Below, one piece after another: positions 11,706-23,740 of a stretch of 64,000 bases of DNA. Each line of letters starts with the position of its first letter. The stretch's first letter is position 1. A model generated the notes under the pieces. That model worked only from the letters and a program-made list of their open reading frames with translations, made no database searches and was not told the DNA's origin. The position numbers and the translations under genes were made by a program. The DNA is from Sphagnum compactum (lineage: Eukaryota > Bryophyta > Sphagnopsida > Sphagnales): positions 6,562,213-6,626,212 of the forward strand of contig OZ234493.1 of NCBI GenBank assembly GCA_965153455.1. The letters are read 5' to 3'.

Positions 11706-12799
11706 TTAAAGGGTTTTTCTATTAATGTTATCCATAATAAATCACTTTCATAAATAATTATAAATGATTATGTTTATTAAATCTAAATTACACTAAATAA
11801 TTATTGTTATAACATAGATTTGTATATTATCTAATTTCTATTATTAACTTATTTAATGTGACATTACTTTAAAATCATTGCAATTACTTTAGATAAGAAT
11901 TAATTAGTATATGCATAATTTTCTTCTAATTCAACATAATTATTCACACTCTGTAATTTATAAGTTCAAACCTGAATTAAAAATTTGGAAAAATTGTAGT
12001 GTAGTTAAAATAATTATTTTACTGATTTTCATTTCACGAATTTTTTTTTTAAGTATCATGTGATTAATCATCTATGATAAATATTGTATAGTAATTTTAC
12101 AGTAATTATGAATATTAATGTTATGTTTAACAAATTATTGTACTTATAGTTAATAATTACTAAGAACAAAAAACTATTTGACCTATAATAATTTTAAAAA
12201 AATTTGTGTAAGAACTTATTTTCTAATAACAATTGTTAATTCATTACTTATAATTTTAACATAAATATTTAAAATAAGTTAATTTTTAAATTATAATCAT
12301 TAAATTTTTTACATTAATTATATTATATATAATTCGATTAGATTCTAAAAATATCTTAGTTATTTATGAGTTATGTATAATAACTTGTGAATAACTAAAT
12401 AGCTAGTTTGTTAAATATTAAGTAGTTATTGCTTATTTAAGTAATTGATAATGAATACTGAATATTTGTAGTGTATAATTTATAATTTAAATATATGTAA
12501 ATTTAGTCATTATTAATTAAATGATTATCTACTTACTTAGTATTTGAATTATTTAGAAATATAAAAACTAAGAAAGTAAGGCATGAAGAAAGTTTTGGAA
12601 TTACAACTTAATTTTTGAGGAAATTACAACTTCAAAACTTATCCAATATTATTTGTTCTTCATTCCTATTTTGAACACTATATAAACAATGGGTGTGGTC
12701 ATCCAATTTCACATTAAGAAATTTGTGCACATGGGATGAGCAAATCAAAAGGTTCAACCCAAAACAAAAAAACAAATCATGCACATTTCTAAAATATTT

Positions 12800-13015
12800 A
12801 CCTTCCCAACCTACTTATCTACCTAGTTAAGTAGGTACCTTGTTTGACCTACCCACCTAGGCTGACCTATGTACCTACCTATATGAGTAGGTATTTTACC
12901 TAGGATAGTAAAACCTACCTACCTACCTATTTTTTTTACCTAAGTAGGTAGGTTGGTATGTAGCCTAGGTTTGTAGGCCCCTATTATGTACCTACGTAAG
13001 TACTTACCAACCTTT
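12800..13015. repeat. CCTACC/GGTAGG palindromic block of CACTA-1
   Basis: Clusters of CCTACCTACC and its complement alternate, so the segment could fold back on itself. Equivalent blocks occur in CACTA-2 (27838-27925) and CACTA-3 (30660-30755), at a similar distance from one end. Confidence 0.75.
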
Positions 13016-13020
13016 TTTAA

Positions 13021-13032
13021 TGCCACGTGGCA
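13021..13032. promoter_or_regulatory. Palindromic G-box-like site in CACTA-1
   Basis: TGCCACGTGGCA is a perfect 12-bp palindrome with the plant G-box core CACGTG. A CACGTGGC also occurs at the matching place in CACTA-2 (28119). A role in expression is inference only. Confidence 0.35.
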
Positions 13033-13413
13033 TACTTACATTGGGCCATGTGTCATAATATAAAATCATCCAAGTATTTGAATTGAACGTCTTAGATTAT
13101 TTCAAAATAATAATAATAATAATAACATTTTAAATAATTAATATATTAAGACATGTGGCAACACATCATTTGCCCTCCATTGTGACCAAAATAGTTGCAT
13201 CTTAGTTGCATGTGACAATACATATACAATGTAGTCAAAGGATGAAATGTATTTGTTGATTTTTTCTTTCATACAATACCCTTTGTCATTTGCGACTAAT
13301 TTATCACATGTGACTTGTCTTAGGCGACTAAAGGGATTTTAGTCGCAAAATGTCTCTTGTGACTAAAATTTAGTCACAAAGACTAGTTGAAAATAGATGT
13401 TTTTTTTTTAGTG

Positions 13414-13416
13414 TTC
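13414..13416 (+). other. CACTA-1 target-site duplication, right
   Basis: TTC directly after the TAGTG end, identical to 10459-10461. Confidence 0.75.
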
Positions 13417-14950
13417 CCATCTTTAACCACATTACTATGTGTTTTTCCCATCCATATTGGGTGCACTTCAAGTTCACATGGACATGCAAGGAAATCAATT
13501 GTGCAATGAGAAAATATACCATTCAATCCACAAATATGCAATTTTTGATAGTTCAATCTAAATACATGTAATATAAGTTGTTTTGGCAAACCTTCACAAC
13601 CACCACATAGTCACATATGATAAAAATGAATTTGGACTATGCAAACATGATCAAGCTATAGATACTCTCCAACAAGGGCATGATGCACACAAGGGCCAAC
13701 AATGTTTCAATGTTTATTAACATGTCAAAGTTTTCACAACCCTCCTAGATAAATGAATTGTCAAGGCATATTTGGTAACAAAGGTTTATACTTAGCTAAA
13801 AGATGTGTATAGGGGCCAAAACCAAGATCCAACATGTTTTTACATCTTAATATTTTGTTGCCTTTTGTTTTCATTATGAACATTGTACATTCAAGATGAC
13901 ATTTTGAACTCTTTGAAAAAAAGATGTGAATGACTTAAAACATCACCTCCAAACAATTCACCACATTCAAATTAGAGAGTGTCTATATGGCTAAGTTTTT
14001 TCTATGAACCATGTGATGTACCCACACAAAAGGGAACCTCATTCTCACAAATTTGATTGGTGGCAACATTCTTCAAACCTTGGAACGCCAAAACACCATC
14101 TACATTAAAGTAGATTCACTTACTTGTTATGTTAGGTGTAGAAACTCTACTAGAAACCAAAGTCTCCATGATCATTAAAGTCATGTTATCATATCCAAAG
14201 CCATCTATCAGTTGTGAAAAACACAATAAAATTGAAAGTCTAACACATCATTGCATTACATACACATGTATCCCTACCCAACTTTGGTTATCTTTCATAC
14301 AAACTTCATCACATGAAATGAAGATGTATTGAACTAGCTTCACAACTTCTTACATCTTCTCCATGATAATTTAATGCATCTCCTTGGCCATTTCCGAAGC
14401 AGTTGCGTCTAACCAATGTTTCATTGGGTCGTTTTTAAGTTGCAAAAAACTATACAAATCTTTTAAACCTTCATACTATCTCAAATGCTTTCCACCTTGT
14501 AAGAGGTGAAACACACTAGCAAACTACGTTCATTTACATTGATACTCCCCTCCCATGCCTTGATCCATTAACTACACCATAATTTCCTTTGTGCATGTTA
14601 TAAACAATGTTTGGTTTTTTACATGACAACAAGATTGATCTAATTAAGTAGCTCTCATTCTTCTTCACACCCTTCTTCAACAAATCTTTTTTTACCTTTC
14701 ACATGCCTTCACATTTATGGAATTTGTCCCATTTGCAATGCAAGTACATGGGCTTCCTTTCAATGGTGTTGTAAATGTTGCAATTGACATAATACACGTC
14801 ATCAACTCTACCCCTTTTACCCATGGAAATTTGGCAGCCCATGTTTCTTGGAACTACCATTTGTTGTCACCATAGATTTTTAAAAATTCTTTTGTGGCTA
14901 TTCCAAACTTAAATTGCCCAAGTTGATAGGTTTTGCATAGGTTTTAAAAC
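13417..14950 (-). pseudogene. hAT-like transposase pseudogene 2
   Basis: No long ORF survives, but reading the minus strand across frame changes gives an ordered set of motifs. Near 14860 is FQETWAAKFPW, an N-terminal zinc-finger region; then KPMYLHCKWDKFHKCEG and a KKDLLKKGVKKNESY stretch. Around 14430-14130 come LKNDPMKHW, ISCDEV, DNQSWVGIHVYVMQ and DNMTLMIMETLV. Around 13700-13600 come LALVCIMPLLESIYSL and ICDYVVVVKVCQNNLYYMYLD. This order fits plant hAT-like transposase-derived proteins that carry an N-terminal Cys/His finger. The gene is riddled with stops and frameshifts and cannot be active. CACTA-1 interrupts it at 13413, and a possible remainder lies at 10250-10461. The start is set approximately from where similarity begins. 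Confidence 0.6.
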
Positions 14951-16300
14951 AAGTAGTATGTATGGATTCCCATTGACATTCAAATCCACTAACTCTTGAA
15001 CACATGCAACGATTGTGTCATGAGTTGTTTCATTCTCGATAATGTTGCATAGATAAGCTTGGGAAGATACATGTGTTTTCATAAGTAGCTTTGGTACTAC
15101 TAAGCGAAAAATTCATCAAGAAGTTTTTTTTTTGAGGGAGCCATCAAGCAAAATTGAAATTTAGAACTCTTAATTCCTCATTCTACTCAATGCCTCCAAC
15201 ATGGAAAAAAAAAACATTTAGGCTTGCACACATACAAATGTGCTTACACAATGTTGTGTATATAAGTTTAATAAACACAAATAGATTTAAATGTGAAAAT
15301 TGCAACATGTGGCTTTCTCATGGTAGTAATGAATTTGAGTTCTTTTTCTAACAAACTTACAAACTACTGGCACTTCAGCATTATAAGCTCTTCTTCCCAC
15401 TTTTGGAATTTGGATATGAAACATGAAACTTCAACAATAAATCTTACAAGTTTGCACTTCTTGGTTTTCATCTTAATTAATATCAACATAATGTTGTCAC
15501 TTTGCTAATTTCTAAACCTTTGTCAAGAATCCAATCTTTAAACTTGCTTAGTAAATGTGTTATATATATTAGTTGATTTTATTGGCTACATGAATGTATT
15601 AAGGTTGCTATGAGACTAAAGACTTGGTGAGAGGTGTAGCATTCAAGGTCGTGAAGGAAGGCAAAAAGTAAGTTGATTTATGTGGTCTATTGGGTACATC
15701 TATGATGACTAGTGAGTTGGTAACCTAGCTAGTTGACAACCTATAATACAACAATTTGACTATCATTGCCATGTTCAATGGGAATTGTGTATCTTTGTGT
15801 AAGGAAGGTCATGGAATGGGCCGGCTCCCAAGGCAATGTCTGGACTCTGAAGACCTTGCCAGCATAAAGACAACTCACAACCTGTATCTATTCCATCAGA
15901 CCACCGAAAGTGGCCAGAATAAGAACCCATAGAAGTTCCAAAAAGGAAGAGTGCTCTGTAAACAACTCCATTTTTATTTCTGTGTGTATTTTGAGGAATC
16001 TCCCCCAGCAGAAGAACCCTAGGGCTGTGGGAGCTCCCCCAATTTTATATGTTCCCACCTACGGAAATATTTCTTTTCTACAAAACCAGAAAGGTGGAAA
16101 AAAAAAGAGAGTTGTTTATGTAAAGGGAGGTTCCTGGACTAGTGCGTTCACCTGAGGTTTGGGAACACCCTGGGGCTCATGCCCTCGAGTGCCCCTCCCT
16201 CAGGAGAAAGCAGAACCTATAATTAGGCCACCTTTGCTCTAGGTACATTGACCTAATTTGACGAGATACTCAAAACCTTCCATAATTTCTCGGCTGCAAA
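14951..16300. other. Intergenic, nothing recognised
   Basis: Short open frames at 15154-15351, 15293-15508 and 15910-16155 have no recognisable domain. From about 15800 to 16250 composition is less AT-rich and could be an old gene or LTR fragment, but I cannot name it. Confidence 0.35.
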
Positions 16301-16474
16301 ATGTCAGTGTCTTTTTTTCCTGGGTCAATTTTCGACAGCTGCTAAATGTTTTTAAAACGTGAATATTGATTGCCACATTTCGAACTTTTAAGAAACTTGT
16401 CAGAATCTAACATCGGGTTTCTGTGGGTAACCAACCATGTAGTAGGATTCTTGAACGTTTTTTGGTTTCATTTA

Positions 16475-16490
16475 TAGCCAAATTTGGCTA
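16475..16490. repeat. 16-bp palindrome TAGCCAAATTTGGCTA
   Basis: Perfect palindrome. Related copies at 18286-18301 and 18547-18562 share some downstream sequence, including a GATGATC/GATGGCC-type stretch about 20 bp further on. Confidence 0.8.
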
Positions 16491-18285
16491 AGTTGTCTTA
16501 TGCATGATGGCCACTCCTGTTATATCACAACAGGTGAAAAAGGACACACTAAGGGCACATTTTCATGAGTGTCTTGGCCCCCACAATTTGTACTTTCCTG
16601 ACCCAAATAGTTGAGGTTTTTATGCAAAAAGTTCAGAAACCCACTATTTGTGGGCTATGAGGTCACAGGTGGCTGCACAACTGGGGTTCAACTAGTAATG
16701 AAAAACTAACATTGGAACAACTTCTGTAGTCAAAAGGGGAATGATGCCAATGTGCATAAGGCGCCATCCTCAGACTGAGCAGGATCGTTCCGTTATAGAA
16801 GGTGTCAGGGTCCATAATTTATGATGGAACTGGCTCCACTGTTCCATCTTCCAGCATATCATGCCCAACAAGGCAAGATGCTGTTCCGTCTGGTGTAAAC
16901 ATGTTCTACTGGGCCTGTTCTAGAGCATAACCAGTGTTCTCCACCACCATTGATGCACATCACTAGAGTGTTCCCCACCGCTGATTCACATTACAAGAGG
17001 AACTGGCAAAACTAAAAATTTGAACCAGAAGATGACCACCTATTGTCACACCTTGGAAAAAGGCTTTAAAACTACCTCAATAAGACAACAAAACTGGATA
17101 CTGAGAGTTAATTTCTAGGTCCTTACAATTCCATTCCATATGCTAATTTAATTAGAGGCTCATAGTCCTATTAGCACTACCATGCATAGATTTTCGATAA
17201 TGAATAGAGGTGCTCATTAAAATCTATATACCTTAGATACATGTTTGTTTGTTTGTTTGGAAGTGACCATGTTGTAACCCTCCTAAACCGTCAGCCCCCA
17301 CTTTGCACTTTTGATACCATCAGAAAGTGCTTGACAAAGCAGTGTGCACGTTTTTCATAAGATGGACAAAACAAAAGTTATTATATTTAAAATTATTTTT
17401 TATCTTCAAAACTTAGTACAGAACTTCAAAAAGAGTCTTTCACTAAGGGGTTCCATAAGAACTTTACAGTTAAGCCCACTTCCACCAGGAGTAGTAATGA
17501 GATGGGTGCCCTAACATGAAATTTATAACATACTGTGCCCACTAGTCTCAATACGAAAACAAGGTTTGGGACTTGGGTTTTTTATTACCATTGTCCACTT
17601 CTTAAGCTAGCAGTATTCAAAATTGTTGAACTATGTTATTTTAATTTTGAAAGAGCAGCACATCATTTAACTGAAATCTACCTTTTCTGAATTGCTGCTA
17701 ATTTATTTATGTATAAGGCAATGACAGTCCCAAGTGTCAATTTGTTGTAAAATTTTGTACATCTATAATCTGTAGCATTGGGAAGTGCCTAATGTGTAGA
17801 TCGATCATTGGACCAGGCCCAAATTCTTGAGTTTGTAAAATGTGCCAAAATTGAAGCTGCTTAGAAATTGGAATCAAATCCATACTCAAAGAATCTCTCC
17901 CCCAAAAGCAAAAATGGAGTGTCAAAACTAGGACAGGAAGCTCTAGGCTCTCCTGAAAATGAAGCACTATACAACACTGGTAAGAACTGAGAACCCACTC
18001 AGAAGCAAAACGATGCCCTAGTATTCAGACGCACAAATTACCTTTTATAAGGTAGCCAAAATTGCTCCCAAATGGCCATTGTTGTTCCTCCATTAGCCTT
18101 TCTTTTGCTGGCTGTAATAGCCAAAACGAGAAATTAAAAATTCGAAGTGTTATAATCAAGTTTAAGATTTTCAGTAGCTACATTAAACCGAAATTTAAGA
18201 AAATTCACCAGATTTTTATACATGATTGAAGTAGGTGGCCAAAAACATAGAACAATTTTTTATTAAAAAAATCACATTTAGCTTG

Positions 18286-18301
18286 TAGCCAAATTTGGCT
18301 A
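18286..18301. repeat. 16-bp palindrome, second copy
   Basis: Perfect copy of the palindrome at 16475. It is followed by AATCTTCCTAGATGATCACC, which recurs with small changes after the third copy. Confidence 0.8.
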
Positions 18302-18546
18302 AATCTTCCTAGATGATCACCACTTTGGCTACATCAAAAGATGGAACAAAAAAAACTGTCTTACATATCAGCCTTGTTATTATTAGTGAATTTTTTCAAA
18401 AAAGAGAAATAATACACTAATAATATATATAAATTAATTGATATTAGAATGTTTCAATAGCCAGAAGTGAGAAAAAAAAGGGTAAATCTGACGATATTTT
18501 CGATGTTTAGATTTCATATCTAGTTTATATCTTCATATCTAGTTTA

Positions 18547-18562
18547 TAGCCAGATTTGGCTA
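18547..18562. repeat. 16-bp palindrome, third copy (one mismatch)
   Basis: TAGCCAGATTTGGCTA, 261 bp after the second copy. The shared downstream sequence (AATCTTCCTA and GATGATCGCCA) shows that a longer unit was duplicated. Confidence 0.75.
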
Positions 18563-18690
18563 AATCTTCCTAAGGATGATCGCCATTTTGTGTACATCTT
18601 CATATCGATGATTACCCATTAAGCTACATAACAAAATTCCTAAGTAAAACACTGTTACATACATAGCCTACTTATTCACACCTAGCCTAT

Positions 18691-19040
18691 TTTGTCGGAT
18701 CAATTTCAATTATTGTTATGCTTAGCATGTAGGGGACCTGGGGACAGCGCTGATTGCTATTGGATACATGTCCAGAGCGGTACCAACAGGGAAGTCTCTG
18801 GTCGGGATAGGGGGAGTCACACTCGTCAAATTCCGTTTGCACATTTATTAAGGCGTCAGATATTCGACAAAATATTAATAATTAATAATCCATCATCATC
18901 TCTCGCTCAGGACTGCCGAGTTCGAACCCCGCGAGTCGCGACGAGTGCGGCTCGCTTTCCGTGGCCAGCTGTGGTAACTTCCCAGTACGTAATGAATCAT
19001 GATGAATTACTAATAAATAAATAAATAAATTACTAATTCG
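18691..19040 (+). repeat. Possible tRNA-derived SINE or similar retroposon
   Basis: A GC-richer island contains GAGTTCGAACCCC at about 18919, which resembles the RNA polymerase III B box (GGTTCGANNCC). The segment ends about 100 bp later in a (TAAA)n-like simple tail at 19009-19038, as in some SINEs. I could not find a convincing A box at the right distance, so the SINE reading is tentative. The 110-codon frame across it (18692-19024) has no recognisable domain. Confidence 0.25.
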
Positions 19041-21254
19041 TTTATAAATTTGCAACCTGGAAAACAATTAATATCTCACATGTCATGAGTCGTTTGGCAG
19101 GATGTCAAAAAAAATATCAGAATTTCAGGTAAAACAATGTACCATTACGGAAGGTAATTCATGTAAACTCTGTAGAACTTTATGAAAAAGGAAACAACAA
19201 GACAAGGAAGCAAAATGGACAAAATCAAAAGACCAGACCCAAGCCCTTGGGTGAACCAGAACTTACACACACCTGTACCACAGTAAAAATCAGTGTTGTC
19301 GGGTTCTTACTTTTCAACAGAACCTTTGGTCTCAGTTTTAAAAACCAGTGTTGTGGGGGTTCTTACTTTCTTTTCTAGACAGCCTTTGGTCCTGGTTCCA
19401 ACTTCTTTTTAACTTTGAAAGAACCTCTGATTTCGGTTCACAGGTCCTATTTTCTTGGTTTGCTAGAACCTCCTGTCTGGTTGTGGACCCAATTCTTTGG
19501 ATTTCAACTCTCTTGATTTCAAAGTTGTGAGCCTAGTTTCAAGGTCCCTTTTTTTTTAATTCAAAATTTGAACCAGTGGTAGGGTAGAGAGGCCCATCGT
19601 CAAACTCAGGCCTACAACCACACACTCATTTAGTGCTATGGGTTGCTGGTTATAGAACATACACAATTGTATGGGTGTTTTAGACTTTGCCTATGATCAA
19701 ACATTCGGATATGACAAATTGTAATCTGAAAATGTTCTGCATATGATCAGGATGTGATTTTTATGGTTGATCATAGGCATAAACTTAGTCATATTTGCAC
19801 ACCTTCTTGCCACTTTAGAGTGTGAAAGTATTTGGTGATGGATGGTGAGATGATTAGAAAATTGAAAATAGTTAAATATCTACAAGCACAAGCGGGTTTC
19901 TTTTTGTGTTTGGTTTTGGGAGTGCCATGGGCTCGTTTGTAGAACCGCATGTTTGGACTAGCAAAATAGAGTTTGGTGATATGCTTTAACATGAACAACA
20001 AAATGAAGAGAACATATCTCAATAGGCAAGGGGCAAACAAAGGGTTGTTTTAAATGTTTGATTTAAGGGATGAGCTAAATGGTCTTATAAAATCCCAAGT
20101 TTTGATTGGAGAAACAAGGTTTGCTAATGGGGTCTACGTGTCACATTAAACATCACACCACTAACCATAAATATGAAAAACCTAATTATGTTCTATTACA
20201 CAAAAGGGCATCCAAATTCAAGTTATGTAGGAATCCCATGGATGCACATCAAATTTAGAATTCAAATGAAACAGGGATACAAATAGTAAGCATTCAAGTG
20301 TAAAGGTTCTAGCTGAATGAGGTTCCCAACAAGTACACATCATCACACCAAAGTTTAGGGAGTGGTTCATTATCAACTTCATTGTCAACATAGCTAAAAA
20401 ATCTTTGTCAGGGTCCTACATATTTAGGGGAGAGAAGATGCATGATCATTACATAAAACTGTGCAGGAACATGTATGGCTACACAAATTAAATCGTGGAT
20501 GAGGGTGGTTGGACTTTTAGGTGAACCAAAACTGGCAGATTTTGGAGTCCATAGTTTTCTTTTTTCATAACTTTCAATGCGATTATTTGATGTTTTGGGA
20601 ATGCAAATTAGTCCATTTGAAAGTAGGAGGCAAAAAGAATACCTAAACTGTAAACTTACAAGTTTTCAAATTATGACATGTGATCCAATTTGATTAGCAA
20701 GGGGAAAAGTTAGAAGCAAAAACATGGGTTTTCTCAAATTTTATATAATTGACAAATGTTATGTTGGGTAGTAATGTCACTTTTTACAAACAATGTTTAT
20801 CAATTTTTTCATTTCAATAGATTATGGACTTTCTAGACTATTCGTAATCTTGCAGACTCCTAATAAACTAAAATATTAAATTGGATTGGAAACCTTTATT
20901 TTAGGATTATAATAGCTTCACAATCATATTAGAAAAAACAATCAACAATTAAAACATGTCTACTATGTAATAAAATTCCATAACATTTTTTATGGACTAT
21001 GATCAGAAGATTTTTTATCATTTGAAAAGTCCACCTTGTAATGAAATGATGGCATTTTATCTTCAATTTTTTTAATTGAATTTTTCAACTATTATAATTT
21101 AATTAAATGAGTCCCTTTTAAAAATTTCAATCAAACTTCAACACATATTACACCAAATTTAAAGGTGCCCCCATAAAAACTACCCTTATGACACCAAAAA
21201 TTGGATTGTCTATTCTACAACTACCCATGATTAGTTTTTTATTCAAAGAATTAT
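19041..21254. other. Intergenic; short degenerate repeat near 19.3 kb
   Basis: At 19291 and 19346 a unit of about 55 bp begins CAGTGTTGT and contains GGTTCTTACTTTC and CCTTTGGTC; weaker copies may follow to 19540. The rest is AT-rich without supportable features. Confidence 0.45.
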
Positions 21255-22222
21255 TGTCTTCCTTCAAGAGGTCAATACCAAGTGACCCGCTCCCAACTCC
21301 TTGCGGGACTCAAATGTGAGTCCAAATAGAAAACAACGGAAGAGGAAGGAGTCGGGGCACGCTCCCTGGTTCGCAGCACTTTGGAAGGGTAGAGGGGCGT
21401 GCTGGAGCTTTGGGATGGGACTAGGAAGAATGAACAAGCATCAACTACTCACACGGACCTGCACAAAACCAACACAAAGTGGTTAATGCATAGTTGGAGC
21501 ACTTTTGGTGTTAGGACGAGCCACAGGCAACTCGGGCTCACAAGACTCACCACGGCCCGAACTTGGGGGAAGCCACCACCTTCCCCCTTATATTATACTT
21601 TGTGCCTCTCCGTGAGGCCCACATCCAAATAGCATTTTGTCCTAGGACTCCCAAGTGGGAGTCCCGAAATTGCCAAAGTTAGGATTCCTGCGACTTGGGG
21701 GCCCCATAACTTTGCGATCAGACCTCCGATTGAGATGAGGTCTCAAGCAAAGTTGTAGCCCTTGTCGAGAGCTTTCCAACGGTATGTTGCACGTCACCTG
21801 AACGCACCGAAATCAGGTCGACTCCTGACTTTAGTGGTCGAGAGTCAAACTGCCAATTTGACTCCCGACCCTTCTTTTGGCCATAACGTGTGTTTCAAAT
21901 GTTTAAATGGGTTATGCAAGACCATTTTAGACATCTACGTTCCAAGAGCTTTCCAATTATATAAGGAACTCTTCAAGCCATTGAGTTTTGACCCCTGAAA
22001 TTGTCCTCTGAAGGTTCAGGAGTCCACTAGGACTCCATCTCCCAAAGTGGGAGTTGCCTTGGGAGTGTGAGGGTTCATTCCCTCACACTTTCTTACACTC
22101 CCAGGAACATGCGGTGTGACTCCCGGCTTCCCTCTTGGCCCGTAACCTTGCAAACCCTTTGCCTTGGTCGCGAGCCCAAGGCTAGGGTTACAATAAAGTG
22201 GCATTTCCCTTATTAATAGACA
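21255..22222 (+). repeat. GC-rich LTR-like segment (candidate solo LTR)
   Basis: This block of about 970 bp is clearly more GC-rich than its surroundings, with sharp edges. It starts TGTC and ends GACA, as LTRs often do, and has AATAAAG close to the end (about 22191), a possible polyadenylation signal. It also contains phrases typical of plant LTRs, such as TCCGATTGAGATGAGGTC and GAGAGCTTTCCAACGG. However, the flanking 5-mers (ATTAT and TTCAT) do not match and no internal retrotransposon domain adjoins it. Open frames inside (21301-21632, 21762-21998) show no known domain. Confidence 0.35.
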
Positions 22223-23269
22223 TTCATTCATCTTAGATGGACATGGATTTCATGTTACACTAGAAGCAATTGAACAAGCACAAACATTTGGGTTATACAT
22301 GATAACTTTACCTTCCCATATGAGCCATGCACTTTAGCCTTTAGATGTGGTTTGCTTCAAACCTTTCAAACAACTTTCATAAAAAAACATGTTGCAATGG
22401 TCAGTAACAATTACACAAAACTAAATAAGATAACCTTGGTTGGCTAGGTAAAGAAAGTTTTAAACTACTCCCTCACCAAGAAAAACATATTGTTAGGGTC
22501 TAGAATTGCAAGGATTTAGCCACTAAACCTTAATGCAATACATGAAAAAATGATCCCTAGTAGTTTGTACATAAGAAATAATATTACATAGAAGGAAAAG
22601 AATGCATATTCCATATCCAACAAAGAGGATGAAGAGGAGGATAATGATATCCAATGGGAAAAATAATATGCTACAAAAAAAACTTATCAATATAGCAGTA
22701 ATAACAATTCCTATACATCATGAATCCATAGTTGTTGGTGTTTCTGAAATTAACCTTAGGTACTATGTAGATGTGCCTACAAACTTTACAACCATAAATT
22801 AAGGAACTGCACTAAATACATCAAATCTAGTTGTGAACATAGATGAAGTTGCAATAGAAGTGGAGGTGGGAACTAAAAACTTCACCAATTCAACTCAACA
22901 AGTAGTTGCAAATGGTAATTTGTTCCCTTTGCCTCATTTGCTTACAAAAAAACTCAAGGCAAATAACTATTAGTTGATTATTCTCAAAATCGTGTAGTGA
23001 TTTCAAAAAAAAATTGAATATTATGTGATAGAATGCACTGAAATAGGAGGCAATAAAAATAATCAAGAAAGCTCCAAGGAAAGGAAAAGAAGAAAAATAA
23101 GTTAGGAGAGTTTGAAATTCATTAACTGTACCTACAAGAGTCGTTCGTTAGGAACATGAGAGAAAATAGAATTCATTTCAACTTGGTTGGCCAATGCAAT
23201 TAAAAGTGCAAGGGATAAGTTTCACTAGAACTTCCAAACTAGATTATGAACTACAAGGGTGTGAAATTT
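22223..23269. other. Intergenic, nothing recognised
   Basis: A 66-codon frame at 22602-22802 and the sequence after it (to about 22970) look weakly coding-like, but match nothing I know. Confidence 0.35.
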
Positions 23270-23740
23270 GGTTGCATGATAGATGCTCATAAATAGGCCA
23301 AACAAGGAACAAGTGCATGAATGCAAGCACAAGGGCATGTTGCAGCACGCTTGCAACCACCCCAAACAATTAATTCATGAACAAGAGCAAAGCGATTGAA
23401 AGAAGGGATCAAATCCTCAAAAAACACAAAATAAATAAAAGAAGACTTGAAAGGGTGGGTTAGATTACATCCAAAAACACAAAGGGGACAAGGGAGGTTC
23501 ATCTCTTTCAAAAACACGAAGGGTTTGGTTCTTCCAAAAACACAAAACCACAAGGGGGGTGGTTGAATTCTATAAAAACACAAGAATTGGAGTTGGGGGG
23601 TGATGGGTACATAAATTCAAGATCAAAAGTTGGGAGGGTTTAATTGGACTAAGAACACAATATCACAACCCGGGGGGGGGTGGATTGTTTGAGAAAAACA
23701 ACAAATGTGAAAAGGAGATCAAAAATAGAAAAATTTGCAA
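23270..23740. repeat. Degenerate CCAAAAACACAAAGGG repeats
   Basis: Variants of CAAAAACACAAAGGGG recur about every 50 bp across at least five positions, ending in a run of nine G (near 23675). The 98-codon minus-strand frame (23287-23583) is a translation of this array. Confidence 0.5.

Larger units (their letters stand above)
10462..13413. mobile_element. CACTA-1, non-autonomous CACTA transposon
   Basis: Starts CACTAATAGAAATC and ends ...TTTTTTTTAGTG, the terminal CACTA/TAGTG signature of the CACTA (En/Spm) superfamily. It is flanked by a TTC duplication. Subterminal regions carry repeated GCAACTA and TAGTCGCAA / GTGACTAAAA motifs on both sides, the kind of short repeats to which CACTA transposases bind. 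No transposase ORF is visible in 2,952 bp. Inside are a long AT microsatellite, a tandem array of about 180-bp units and a block of CCTACC/GGTAGG repeats. It is inserted in a minus-strand hAT-like pseudogene. Confidence 0.85.
16301..18690. other. Intergenic with scattered palindromes
   Basis: No gene supported. A less AT-rich portion lies at about 16750-17050. Three copies of a TAGCCAAATTTGGCTA-like palindrome are listed separately. Confidence 0.4.

Noticed and set aside
18919-18935. A complete tRNA gene at the B-box-like site
   Set aside because: No acceptor or anticodon stem could be drawn around it and no A box is seen.
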